Shown in pieces: positions 12,301-27,300 of a DNA stretch of 64,000 nt; position 1 is the stretch's first letter; the number at the start of each line of letters is the position of its first letter. The translations under genes and the position numbers were made by a program. This DNA comes from Sipunculus nudus (taxonomy: Eukaryota > Annelida > Sipuncula > Golfingiida > Sipunculidae). Location: positions 3,036,664 to 3,100,663 of the forward strand of contig CM049315.1 of the NCBI GenBank assembly GCA_026874595.1, in the 5' to 3' direction. Under the pieces are notes generated by a model. The model was given only the letters and a program-made list of their open reading frames with translations, made no database searches and was not told where the DNA came from.

Positions 12301-15300
12301 CAAAGATGCATAGACAGGTACGTATCAGTCCAATACATCAAATTTCCCCAGAGTTTGATGCACTGGGCTGACAAGGCTTAGGTGAGTGAGGCAGTTGCCC
12401 CCGAGTGACCTGTGACAAATTGCTGCCTCAAGCTACTGCACTGAGTGAACTCTTGACCTGCACCTGGCTAGACTGAGTGAACTTTTGACCTGTACCTGGC
12501 TGCACTGAGTGAACTCTTGACCTCATGCATAATCTGACACAGTTGGCAGTCTGCCAAAGCTATAAATAGATTCATGCTGAACTTTGGTGCCAAATATGAT
12601 GCAGTGAGCAGTCTGCCAAACCTATAAATAGAAAGCAGCTACTGCACTGAGTGAACTCTTGACCTGTACCTGGCTGCACTTCTTCCAATCCTGGCACTGT
12701 GCCAAAACTATTTATAGAGCTGACAACATCTTGGCCAATGGCCAACATCAAGGCACTGGCAATCTGCCAGTGGTAAACCAAGTGCTGCCATCTGTACACA
12801 AAAGTGGTCCCTACTTGAAATAACTTGAAATTTATTTTCCCAAAACAAAATGCTTTTCAGTTGACTTTTTATAAAAAAAAGAAATCAGGAATATATGTAA
12901 AATTATTATGGATGCATACTAAATGCAAAATTAAAATACAGATACATATCATTGATGGCAAATTCTTGAATTAAGTTGAGTAGGGATACCAATAATTTAT
13001 AATCCACGTACAGTTGTCTTTATATAGCCACAGCGAGCTGAATATCCATGATTGTAACATTGCCTGGTATGATGAATAACTTAAATCATAAATCTAAATT
13101 TTTTAAAAGCTTTCATAAATTTTTTGTCAATATTTACCAAATATAACCTGAAATCTAAATGTCTAGTGGCATGATGTAATAGATGCTTATAAACTGGAGC
13201 CAGGCTAGATGTAACTGCATCACACAGCCAACATATATGGTAAAATGACTCAATTCAATCTCCATAATTCAGCGTAAAATCATTCATGTGGAACCATTAA
13301 TGACAATTATTATAAGAATTTATGTAGGAATCATTCTTGTAAAATATTTAACAAACTGACATCAGTGGCATCAGTCGAAAAACATTTCGCAAGTTTATAA
13401 CTCATATAGGAAGATACAGCAAACTGGCTAAGTTCAGCTTCCCGTAACTCAGCCAAAAAGCACTGAATCAAAACCATTTGAACAAACTTGAATTATCAAC
13501 ATCTGAGGATAATAAATGTTTGAGATTTAAGAATTTAGCCCAGTGGTTTTTGAGAAGAAGATCTTTGTAGCCACTGAGCTAAAATGGGCTGTTATGGCAT
13601 ATGACTAAATTCAGCTTCCTATAACTTAGCCAAAAGTCACTGAAAAGAGACCATTTGAACAAACTTCAGAAAGCACTACCCTAGGATCTTTTCTGTGCGA
13701 TATTAAGCATTTTGGCCATATGGTTTCAGAGAAGAAGTTTTTTGTAGCCCTCAGTGTGATACAGGCACTAATGACCCCGTAACAAAAAAGGCCAATGCAG
13801 GTGGCGCCACCAATACCTCAATTTCAGATATGACCTAAGTGACCAACATTGGCATAAAATTTGGTGATGATAGCTCCAGCCGTTTCTGAGATTGTAATTT
13901 TAATATGCTTTTTTGCACAGTTAACAAAGTTCAACCTCCTGTAACTCAGCCATATATCTCCGAACTGGAACCATTCGAACAAACTTGAGAAAATTTTTCC
14001 AGGGATCATTTCTGGGAAATACTGGACAATTTGGCTGGACAGTTTCAGAGAAGAAGATTTTTAAAGCTTTTTTAGCTTTTTCCCTATAAAACCTAAGAAA
14101 ATGCCGTTTTTGAGATAGCTATGGTTAACGTACAGACGACGCACGGCGCATGAGACACGACGCACGATGGACGACGCCGCACCATCACATAAGCTCACAG
14201 GTTCGCTAAAAATGTCCTGTACAATAACCTTACACACTCTGTCTGCATCAGTATCATCAATGGCCTACTATGTTAATAAAAAATGTCTTGTACAATAACC
14301 TTACACACTTTGAAATATACACTGAATCTCCTTATAGGGCATGGCATTACAACAGCTTCTTTTAGTAGTGTTTGAAGGCAATGATATGCAAACAGGATTT
14401 ACGAAGAAACATTAATTCGTTCAACTGCAAAAAAACCTTAACACTGGTTAACCAGTCTGAGTCATAAACATGAACATAAACCAGCTTCATTCTGTTGATT
14501 CTGGCTTCTTAACTGAGCAATGAATTGCTGAAAGCTTAGAAAGACTAGAACCACTATTGCGGCATGATTTGTTAAACAAGTGACCCATGGGTCATGAAGC
14601 TCAGCTAACTAGGATGACATTCACAAAAGGAATTTTATCATCTGAATGCCTAAGTTTGTTGGTGGAATCCCCATTCAACTGAAGAATAGTTCGGAGGATA
14701 TGGCTAACAGAGACCTTATTTCAGGTTTTCAAGATTATAATGGACCTCCTTGGATGTTAAATTAGAAGATTATAGAATGAATGGTTACAAATTTTTCCCT
14801 GTTAACAAAAACTGCAAATTTGAGGGTTCGAAATTTGAGAAAAAAAGCGTAAAACTTCAAAAAAATCCATGTGGCACCAACAGTCTGCAGGAACTGATGA
14901 AACACTCCATGTGGTATATGCATGCAAAGAATCATTGTGATCAATGCATTAGTTGTTCAGATACTGGAGCTTTTTTATATCAAATTGTTATTATTTTTGG
15001 GGGTAATTCTGAACCCCATAGCTCAGAGGATATGGGTAAGTGCGGCCTAATTTCAGGATTCCACAGAGATTTTCATGGACCTCCCACCATGTCAAATAAG
15101 AAGATTCCAGGTCCAGCAGTTCTAATTTGTGCCCAGTTAACAGACGGACGAACAGTCAGATGGACGGATGGATGGACGACAGACAAAGATTGATCACTAT
15201 AGCTCAGATGACTTTTTGGTCACCTGGGCTAAATATAAATTCCTCTTATTTGCAGTTTTTAGCTAACAGCATTTAAAATATACTTCAGCTGAAAGATAAA

Positions 15301-18300
15301 ACATAATAACTATAATGTTTAAATACATTTAAAAAAGTTCCATACCCAGCAGGTCACAGCACGTTTATCTGGCATATCTAACCAGTATGACTCATCACAG
15401 TGCCATGGGGTCTTGGTGTCTGTATGTGGTGCCTGAAAAATATTAAAAGCATGCTACTATGTCCAACCTATCTTGGATCATTTGACTGACCAAAGTACAA
15501 AAGAAAAAAAACAAAAAAAGTCAGAGACTGCAGACCCTTGTCCTGCTACCACCTGGGGAGTGAAGAGGGAACTAAAATTTAATATTTCTTTACCTTTTGG
15601 TGCAAAAATCTGGATTCCTCTTTGCAGATGACCAAGCTGTTATAGAGCTCTACCTTGTTGAAATATATTTAAATGGAATGTGCTGCAGATTTTACATTTC
15701 TCGACATACATATAAATACATCTCATTTCAGACAGAATCAATTATGATACCCTCCCTAGGGGGAAGAGTAATCATTATATATTTGACTGAACATCCACTT
15801 AGATGAAAATATATTGCTATATATTAACAGACAATGATAGTTTACTGAAAGTCTCAGATACACTGAAGAAAGTTTACTTATATTTTTGTATCATATCCAT
15901 ATAATCATTCACATATTCTTATCAATCAAACATGTAATATACCAGTACCTGCATATAAATAAAAATATTGGTTCTACATCAAAAGCCATAAAACTGTATT
16001 GCTAATCATTGTGTTACTAAGAGGAAACAATCAATTTTACCTTTGCATGTCCCTGAAATTAGCAAAGCAGATTTTAAAGGAAACCACTGAAAATTATAGA
16101 GATATACTGACCTGTAAAAGAGACTGATTTTATAATAATCTTTAGGCAATAACTGACGATGAAATGTTTGCTGTCAGCCAGCCCTACAATAAACCTTGAC
16201 TGTTTCAGATGTGTTTGTAAATAAAAAGTGTTTATTAGAATTTTGGAAAATGTTGAAAAGATAACCTTCACATGACCTTTATGCTCTCAAAGCAAGTGGG
16301 GATACAAGAACGAACACTCAAAACAACAACAAAAAAAACAAATTGATAGTGCCCTTATCTTATCTTGTACTCCATTAACAGAGAGATTTATTGATTGCAA
16401 CACTAAGTGAGCTACCGGTAAATGGCAAGCCCTTTGGGACTTCTTCCATAATGTACTTTGTACGGCTTTCCACCTGTATTTTATGTTAACAGGGCCTCAC
16501 CTAGGCTGGTATTCTACAGGTTTTCCTGTGTATCATTAACGCTGGGCCCTACAAGAGAACCTGTTGGAGAGTCAGCATTCCTGTCATGTATATGACTTCC
16601 CCATACACTCTGTGCACAGTGGTCATACACTGCACCGTATATCTCCTTCATTTTAACTGTTGCTTGATTAGCACAGTTTGCTGGGTTTCACCACCAGGTG
16701 CTGGCACACATTTATGTATTATAAACAGAATTATGACAATGGGTTTCACTGTCATATTCATTGATACTGAATTTGGAGCAACACATGTTGAATCAGAGTT
16801 CTGCTATGCATTCTGGGATATGTTTGGTCTGGTTTATTGTCTGATTAAACAATTATGAGAAAAAGTATTCCATCCCATATTTGAAGGGAGTCCTGTAAGT
16901 ACATATGAAGGGAATCCATTACTGTATCAGCACTGAAATTTTGGGTGCTGAATCTGCACAAAAGTGATTAATTGCTGAAACAAAGACTAAGGAATGGCCT
17001 ATCATGACTGAAAATCATCCAAACAAAAATGTTTTTTTTATTAGATAAGTCTGTAAGTTGACTGGAATACTATTCCATACATTCTTTTTAATTGATATAC
17101 TGATATGGGGGCTCAAATCTAGCAAGAAGATAGTGCCCAAAAAATATCTTGAATTGGTTACCGGAAATGTTGGACATTAACCAATATTGTAACTGGGAAT
17201 TTTTTTTTCAATGGAAATGGACCTTGATAAACACCCCCATGGGCACTGTGATATTGCTGACCTAGATTAAATACACAACAATTAGCATTCATGACCATGC
17301 CAAGTGTTCATGCAGTAATTGTTACCTTTTTAGTAGGAAATGTCACATGGCAGGATGTCATTATCACCCATGGCATAATGATTCAAGCTCCACAGATGGC
17401 CACATGGTTACCTATTTTGGAAATGTCATCTGGCATGAGGTCATTATATCCCCCTTGACATCATGATTCATGCTCCGCAGAAGGCAGTCTGGTCACCTAT
17501 TCAGGAAATGTCATGTGAAGTAAAGGCATTGTCCACAATGACATCACAATTCCTGCTCTACGGATGGCTGTATGGTCACCTATTCAGGAAATGTCACTAG
17601 GTGTTATGTCATTTACCCCATGACATCATGATTCCTGCTCCACAGATGGCTGTATGGTCACCTATTTAGGAACCATCACTTGAGGTAATGACATTGTCCC
17701 CAATGACATCATGATTCCTGCTCCACAGATGGCTGTATTGTCACCTATTTAGGAACCGTCACTTGAGGTAATGACATTGTCCCCAATGACATCATGATTC
17801 CTGCTCCTCAGATGGCTGTATGGTCACCTATTTAGGAACCATCACTTGAGGTAATGACATTGTCCCCAATGACATCATGATTCCTGCTCCACAGATGGCT
17901 GTATTGTCACCTATTTAGGAACCATCACTTGAGGTAATGACATTGTCCCCAATGACATCATGATTCTTGCTCCTCAGATGGCTGTATTGTCACCTATTTA
18001 GGAACCATCACTTGAGGTAATGACATTGTCCCCAATGACATCATGATTCTTGCTCCACAGATGGCTGTATGGTCACCTATTTAGGAACCATCACTTGAGG
18101 TAATGACATTGTCCCCAATGACATCATGATTCTTGCTCCTCAGATGGCTGTATTGTCACCTATTTAGGAACCATCACTTGAGGTAATGACATTGTCCCCA
18201 TTGACATCATGATTCTTGCTCCTCAGATGGCTGTATTGTCACCTATTTAGGAACCATCACTTGAGGTAATGACATTGTCCCCAATGAAATCATGATTCCT

Positions 18301-21300
18301 GCTCCTCAGATGGCTGTATTGTCACCTATTCAGGAACAATCACTTGAGGTAATGACATTGTCCCCAATGACATCATGATTCCTGCTCCACAGATTGCTGT
18401 ATTGTCACCTATTTAGGAACCATCACTTGAGGTAATGACATTGTCCCCAATGACATCATGATTCCTGCTCCACAGATGGCTGTATTGTCACCTATTTAGG
18501 AACCATCACTTGAGGTAATGACATTGTCCCCAATGACATCATAATTCCTGCTCCACAGATGGCTGTATTGTCACCTATTTAGGAACCATCACTTGAGGTA
18601 ATGACATTGTCCCCAATGACATCATAATTCCTGCTCCACAGATGGCTGTATTGTCACCTATTAAGGAACAATCACTTGAGGTTATGACATTGTCCCCAAT
18701 GACATCATGATTCCTGCTCCACAGATGGCTGTATTGTCACCTATTCAGGAACAATCACTTGAGGTAATGACATTGTCCCCAATGACATCATGATTCCTGC
18801 TCCACAGATGGCTGTATTGTCACCTATTTAGGAACCATCACTTGAGGTAATGACATTGTCCCCAATGACATCATGATTCCTGCTCCACAGATGGCTGTAT
18901 TGTCACCTATTTAGGAACCATCACTTGAGGTAATGACATTGTCCCCAATGACATCATGATTCCTGCTCCACAGAAGGCTGTATTGTCACCTATTCAGGAA
19001 CAATCACTTGAGGTAATGACATTGTCCCAAATGACATCATGATTCCTGCTCCACAGATGGCCGTATGGTCACCTATTTAGGAACCATCACTTGAGGTAAT
19101 GACATTGTCCCCAATGACATCATGATTCCTGCTCCTCAGATGGCTGTATGGTCACCTATTTAGGAACAATCACTTGAGGTAATGACATTGTCCCCAATGA
19201 CATCATGATTCCTGCTTCACAGATGGCTGTATTGTCACCTATTTAGGAACCATCACTTGAGGTAATGACATTGTCCCCAATGACATCATGATTCCTGCTC
19301 CACAGATGGCTGTATTGTCACCTATTTAGGAACCATCACTTGAGGTAATGACATTGTCCCCATTGACATCATGATTCCTGCTCCACAGATGGCTGTATGG
19401 TCACCTATTTAGGAACCATCACTTGAGGTAATGACATTTTCCCCAATGACATCATAATTCCTGCTCCTCAGATCGCTGTATGGTCACCTATTTAGGAACC
19501 ATCACTTGAGGTAATGACATTGTACCCAATGACATCATGATTCCTGCTCCACAGATGGCTGTATGGTCACCTTTTTAGGAACCATCACTTGAGGTAATGA
19601 CATTGTCCCCAATGACATCATGATTCCTGCTCCTCAGATGGCTGTATGGTCACCTATTTAGGAACCATCACTTGAGGTAATGACATTGTCCCCAATGACA
19701 TCATGATTCCTGCTCCTCAGATGGCTGTATGGTCACCTATTTAGGAACCATCACTTGAGGTAATGACATTGTCCCCAATGACATCATGATTCCTGCTCCA
19801 CAGATGGCTGTATGGTTACCAATTTAGGAACCATCACTTGAGGTAATGACATTGTCCCCAATGACATCATGATTCCTGCTCCTCAGATGGCTGTATGGTC
19901 ACCTATTTAGGAACCATCACTTGAGGTAATGACATTGTCCCCAATGACATCATGATTCCTGTTCCTCAGATGGCTGTATGGTCACCTATTTAGGAACCAT
20001 CACTTGAGGTAATGACATTGTCCCCAATGACATCATGATTCCTGCTCCACAGATGGCTGTATTGTCACCTATTCAGGAACAATCACTTGAGGTAATGACA
20101 TTGTCCCTAATAACATCATGATTCCTGCTCCACAGATGGCTGTATTGTCACCTATTTAGGAACCATCACTTGAGGTAATGACATTGTCCCCAATGACATC
20201 ATGATTCCTGCTCCACAGATGGCTGTATTGTCACCTATTCAGGAACAATCACTTGAGGTAATGACATTGTCCCCAATGACATCATGATTCCTGATCCACA
20301 GATGGCTGTATTGTCACCTATTTAGGAACCATCACTTGAGGTAATGATATTGTCCCCAATGACATCATGATTCCTGCTCCTCAGATGGCTGTATTGTCAC
20401 CTATTTAGGAACCATCACTTGAGGTAATGACATTGTCCCCAATGACATCAAGATTCCTGCTCCACAGATGGCTGTATTGTCACCTATTCAGGAACAATCA
20501 CTTGAGGTAATGACATTGTCCCCAATGACATCATGATTCCTGCTCCACAGATGGCTGTATTGTCACCTATTTAGGAACCATCACTTGAGGTAATGACATT
20601 GTCCCCAATGACATCATGATTCCTGCTCCACAGATGGCTGTATTGTCACCTATTTAGGAACCATCACTTGAGGTAATGACATTGTCCCCAATGACATCAT
20701 GATTCCTGCTCCACAGATGGCTGTATTGTCACCTATTTAGGAACCATCACTTGAGGTAATGACATTGTCCCCAATGACATCATGATTCCTGCTCCACAGA
20801 TGGCTGTATTGTCACCTATTCAGGAACAATCACTTGAGGTAATGACATTGTCCCCAATGACATCATGATTCCTGCTCCACAGATGGCTGTATTGTCACCT
20901 ATTTAGGAACCATTACTTGAGGTAATGACATTGCCCCCCATGACATCATGATTCCTACTCCACAGATGGCTGTATTGTCACCTATTTAGGAACCATCACT
21001 TGAGGTAATGACATTGTCCCCAATGACATCATGATTCCTGCTCCACAGATGGCTGTATTGTCACCTATTCAGGAACAATCACTTGAGGTAATGACATTGT
21101 CCCCAATGACATCATGATTCCTGCTCCACAGATGGCTGTATTGTCACCTATTTAGGAACCATCACTTGAGGTAATGACATTGTCCCCAATGACATCATGA
21201 TTCCTGCTCCACAGATGGCTGTATTGTCACCTATTTAGGAACCATCACTTGAGGTAATGACATTGTCCCCAATGACATCATAATTCCTGCTCCACAGATG

Positions 21301-24300
21301 GCTGTATTGTCACCTATTTAGGAACCATCACTTGAGGTAATGACATTGTCCCCAATGACATCATGATTCCTGCTCCAGAGATGGCTGTATTGTCACCTAT
21401 TCAGGAACAATCACTTGAGGTAATGACATTGTCCCCAATGACATCATGATTCCTGCTCCACAGATGGCTGTATTGTCACCTATTTAGGAACCATCACTTG
21501 AGGTAATGACATTGTCCCCAATGACATCATGATTCCTGCTCCACAGATGGCTGTATTGTCACCTATTTAGGAACCATCACTTGAGGTAATGACATTGTCC
21601 CCAATGACATCATAATTCCTGCTCCACAGATGGCTGTATTGTCACCTATTTAGGAACCATCACTTGAGGTAATGACATTGTCCCCAATGACATCATAATT
21701 CCTGCTCCACAGATGGCTGTATTGTCACCTATTCAGGAACAATCACTTGAGGTAATGACATTGTCCCCAATGACATCATGATTCCTGCTCCACAGATGGC
21801 TGTATTGTCACCTATTCAGGAACAATCACTTGAGGTAATGACATTGTCCCCAATGACATCATGATTCCTGCTCCACAGATGGCTGTATTGTCACCTATTT
21901 AGGAACCATCACTTGAGGTAATGACATTGTCCCCAATGACATCATGATTCCTGCTCCACAGAAGGCTGTATTGTCACCTATTCAGGAACAATCACTTGAG
22001 GTAATGACATTGTCCCAAATGACATCATGATTCCTGCTCCACAGATGGCCGTATGGTCACCTATTTAGGAACCATCACTTGAGGTAATGACATTGTCCCC
22101 AATGACATCATGATTCCTGCTCCTCAGATGGCTGTATGGTCACCTATTTAGGAACAATCACTTGAGGTTATGACATTGTCCCCAATGACATCATGATTCC
22201 TGCTTCACAGATGGCTGTATTGTCACCTATTTAGGAACCATCACTTGAGGTAATGACATTGTCCCCAATGACATCATGATTCCTGCTCCACAGATGGCTG
22301 TATTGTCACCTATTTAGGAACCATCACTTGAGGTAATGACATTGTCCCCAATGACATCATGATTCCTGCTCCACAGATGGCTGTATTGTCACCTATTTAG
22401 GAACCATCACTTGAGGTAATGACATTGTCCCCAATGACATCATGATTCCTGCTCCACAGATGGCTGTATTGTCACCTATTTAGGAACCATCACTTGAGGT
22501 AATGACATTGTCCCCATTGACATCATGATTCTTGCTCCTCAGATGGCTGTATTGTCACCTATTTAGGAACCATCACTTGAGGTAATGACATTGTCCCCAA
22601 TGACATCATAATTCCTGCTCCATAGATGGCTGTATTGTCACCTATTCAGGAACAATCACTTGAGGTAATGACATTGTCCCCAATGACATCATGATTCCTG
22701 CTCCACAGATGGCTGTATTGTCACCTATTTAGGAACCATCACTTGAGGTAATGACATTGTCCCCAATGACATCATGATTCCTGCTCCACAGATGGCTGTA
22801 TTGTCACCTATTTAGGAACCATTACTTGAGGTAATGACATTGCCCCCCATGACATCATGATTCCTGCTCCACAGATGGCTGTATTGTCACCTATTTAGGA
22901 ACCATCACTTGAGGTAATGACATTGTCCCCAATGACATCATGATTCCTGCTCCACAGAAGGCTGTATTGTCACCTATTCAGGAACAATCACTTGAGGTAA
23001 TGACATTGTCCCCAATGACATCATGATTCCTGCTCCACAGATGGCTGTATTGTCACCTATTTCGGAACCATCACTTGAGGTAATGACATTGTCCCCAATG
23101 ACATCATGATTCCTGCTCCTCAGATGGCTGTATTGTCACCTATTCAGGAACAATCACTTGAGGTAATGACATTGTCCCCAATGACATCATGATTCAAGCT
23201 CCACAGATGGCCACATGGTTACCTATTTTGGAAATGTCATCTGGCATGAGGTCATTATATCCCCCTTGACATCATGATTCATGCTCCGCAGAAGGCAGTC
23301 TGGTCACCTATTCAGGAAATGTCATGTGAAGTAAAGGCATTGTCCACAATGACATCACAATTCCTGCTCTACGGATGGCTGTATGGTCACCTATTCAGGA
23401 AATGTCACTAGGTGTTATGTCATTTACCCCATGACATCATGATTCCTGCTCCACAGATGGCTGTATGGTCACCTATTTAGGAACCATCACTTGAGGTAAT
23501 GACATTGTCCCCAATGACATCATGATTCCTGCTCCACAGATGGCTGTATTGTCACCTATTTAGGAACCGTCACTTGAGGTAATGACATTGTCCCCAATGA
23601 CATCATGATTCCTGCTCCTCAGATGGCTGTATGGTCACCTATTTAGGAACCATCACTTGAGGTAATGACATTGTCCCCAATGACATCATGATTCCTGCTC
23701 CACAGATGGCTGTATTGTCACCTATTTAGGAACCATCACTTGAGGTAATGACATTGTCCCCAATGACATCATGATTCTTGCTCCTCAGATGGCTGTATTG
23801 TCACCTATTTAGGAACCATCACTTGAGGTAATGACATTGTCCCCAATGACATCATGATTCTTGCTCCACAGATGGCTGTATGGTCACCTATTAAGGAACC
23901 ATCACTTGAGGTAATGACATTGTCCCCAATGACATCATGATTCTTGCTCCTCAGATGGCTGTATTGTCACCTATTTAGGAACCATCACTTGAGGTAATGA
24001 CATTGTCCCCATTGACATCATGATTCTTGCTCCTCAGATGGCTGTATTGTCACCTATTTAGGAACCATCACTTGAGGTAATGACATTGTCCCCAATGACA
24101 TCATGATTCCTGCTCCTCAGATGGCTGTATTGTCACCTATTCAGGAACAATCACTTGAGGTAATGACATTGTCCCCAATGACATCATGATTCCTGCTCCA
24201 CAGATTGCTGTATTGTCACCTATTTAGGAACCATCACTTGAGGTAATGACATTGTCCCCAATGACATCATGATTCCTGCTCCACAGATGGCTGTATTGTC

Positions 24301-27300
24301 ACCTATTTAGGAACCATCACTTGAGGTAATGACATTGTCCCCAATGACATCATAATTCCTGCTCCACAGATGGCTGTATTGTCACCTATTTAGGAACCAT
24401 CACTTGAGGTAATGACATTGTCCCCAATGACATCATAATTCCTGCTCCACAGATGGCTGTATTGTCACCTATTAAGGAACAATCACTTGAGGTTATGACA
24501 TTGTCCCCAATGACATCATGATTCCTGCTCCACAGATGGCTGTATTGTCACCTATTCAGGAACAATCACTTGAGGTAATGACATTGTCCCCAATGACATC
24601 ATGATTCCTGCTCCACAGATGGCTGTATTGTCACCTATTTAGGAACCATCACTTGAGGTAATGACATTGTCCCCAATGACATCATGATTCCTGCTCCACA
24701 GATGGCTGTATTGTCACCTATTTAGGAACCATCACTTGAGGTAATGACATTGTCCCCAATGACATCATGATTCCTGCTCCACAGAAGGCTGTATTGTCAC
24801 CTATTCAGGAACAATCACTTGAGGTAATGACATTGTCCCAAATGACATCATGATTCCTGCTCCACAGATGGCCGTATGGTCACCTATTTAGGAACCATCA
24901 CTTGAGGTAATGACATTGTCCCCAATGACATCATGATTCCTGCTCCTCAGATGGCTGTATGGTCACCTATTTAGGAACAATCACTTGAGGTAATGACATT
25001 GTCCCCAATGACATCATGATTCCTGCTTCACAGATGGCTGTATTGTCACCTATTTAGGAACCATCACTTGAGGTAATGACATTGTCCCCAATGACATCAT
25101 GATTCCTGCTCCACAGATGGCTGTATTGTCACCTATTTAGGAACCATCACTTGAGGTAATGACATTGTCCCCATTGACATCATGATTCCTGCTCCACAGA
25201 TGGCTGTATGGTCACCTATTTAGGAACCATCACTTGAGGTAATGACATTTTCCCCAATGACATCATAATTCCTGCTCCTCAGATCGCTGTATGGTCACCT
25301 ATTTAGGAACCATCACTTGAGGTAATGACATTGTACCCAATGACATCATGATTCCTGCTCCACAGATGGCTGTATGGTCACCTTTTTAGGAACCATCACT
25401 TGAGGTAATGACATTGTCCCCAATGACATCATGATTCCTGCTCCTCAGATGGCTGTATGGTCACCTATTTAGGAACCATCACTTGAGGTAATGACATTGT
25501 CCCCAATGACATCATGATTCCTGCTCCTCAGATGGCTGTATGGTCACCTATTTAGGAACCATCACTTGAGGTAATGACATTGTCCCCAATGACATCATGA
25601 TTCCTGCTCCACAGATGGCTGTATGGTTACCTATTTAGGAACCATCACTTGAGGTAATGACATTGTCCCCAATGACATCATGATTCCTGCTCCTCAGATG
25701 GCTGTATGGTCACCTATTTAGGAACCATCACTTGAGGTAATGACATTGTCCCCAATGACATCATGATTCCTGTTCCTCAGATGGCTGTATGGTCACCTAT
25801 TTAGGAACCATCACTTGAGGTAATGACATTGTCCCCAATGACATCATGATTCCTGCTCCACAGATGGCTGTATTGTCACCTATTCAGGAACAATCACTTG
25901 AGGTAATGACATTGTCCCCAATAACATCATGATTCCTGCTCCACAGATGGCTGTATTGTCACCTATTTAGGAACCATCACTTGAGGTAATGACATTGTCC
26001 CCAATGACATCATGATTCCTGCTCCACAGATGGCTGTATTGTCACCTATTCAGGAACAATCACTTGAGGTAATGACATTGTCCCCAATGACATCATGATT
26101 CCTGCTCCACAGATGGCTGTATTGTCACCTATTTAGGAACCATCACTTGAGGTAATGATATTGTCCCCAATGACATCATGATTCCTGCTCCTCAGATGGC
26201 TGTATTGTCACCTATTTAGGAACCATCACTTGAGGTAATGACATTGTCCCCAATGACATCAAGATTCCTGCTCCACAGATGGCTGTATTGTCACCTATTC
26301 AGGAACAATCACTTGAGGTAATGACATTGTCCCCAATGACATCATGATTCCTGCTCCACAGATGGCTGTATTGTCACCTATTTAGGAACCATCACTTGAG
26401 GTAATGACATTGTCCCCAATGACATCATGATTCCTGCTCCACAGATGGCTGTATTGTCACCTATTTAGGAACCATCACTTGAGGTAATGACATTGTCCCC
26501 AATGACATCATGATTCCTGCTCCACAGATGGCTGTATTGTCACCTATTTAGGAACCATCACTTGAGGTAATGACATTGTCCCCAATGACATCATGATTCC
26601 TGCTCCACAGATGGCTGTATTGTCACCTATTCAGGAACAATCACTTGAGGTAATGACATTGTCCCCAATGACATCATGATTCCTGCTCCACAGATGGCTG
26701 TATTGTCACCTATTTAGGAACCATCACTTGAGGTAATGACATTGTCCCCAATGACATCATGATTCCTGCTCCACAGATGGCTGTATTGTCACCTATTTAG
26801 GAACCATCACTTGAGGTAATGACATTGTCCCCAATGACATCATGATTCCTGCTCCACAGATGGCTGTATTGTCACCTATTTAGGAACCATCACTTGAGGT
26901 AATGACATTGTCCCCATTGACATCATGATTCTTGCTCCTCAGATGGCTGTATTGTCACCTATTTAGGAACCATCACTTGAGGTAATGACATTGTCCCCAA
27001 TGACATCATGATTCCTGCTCCACAGATGGCTGTATTGTCACCTATTTAGGAACCATTACTTGAGGTAATGACATTGCCCCCCATGACATCATGATTCCTG
27101 CTCCACAGATGGCTGTATTGTCACCTATTCAGGAACAATCACTTGAGGTAATGACATTGTCCCCAATGACATCATGATTCCTGCTCCACAGATGGCTGTA
27201 TTGTCACCTATTTAGGAACCATCACTTGAGGTAATGACATTGTCCCCAATGACATCATGATTCCTGCTCCACAGATGGCTGTATTGTCACCTATTTAGGA

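Noticed and set aside
14750-15193. 147-codon plus-strand frame in the B element
   Set aside because: It tracks the repeat module, ends in a TDGRTVRWTDGWTT peptide that is just the ACGG run, and matches no domain.
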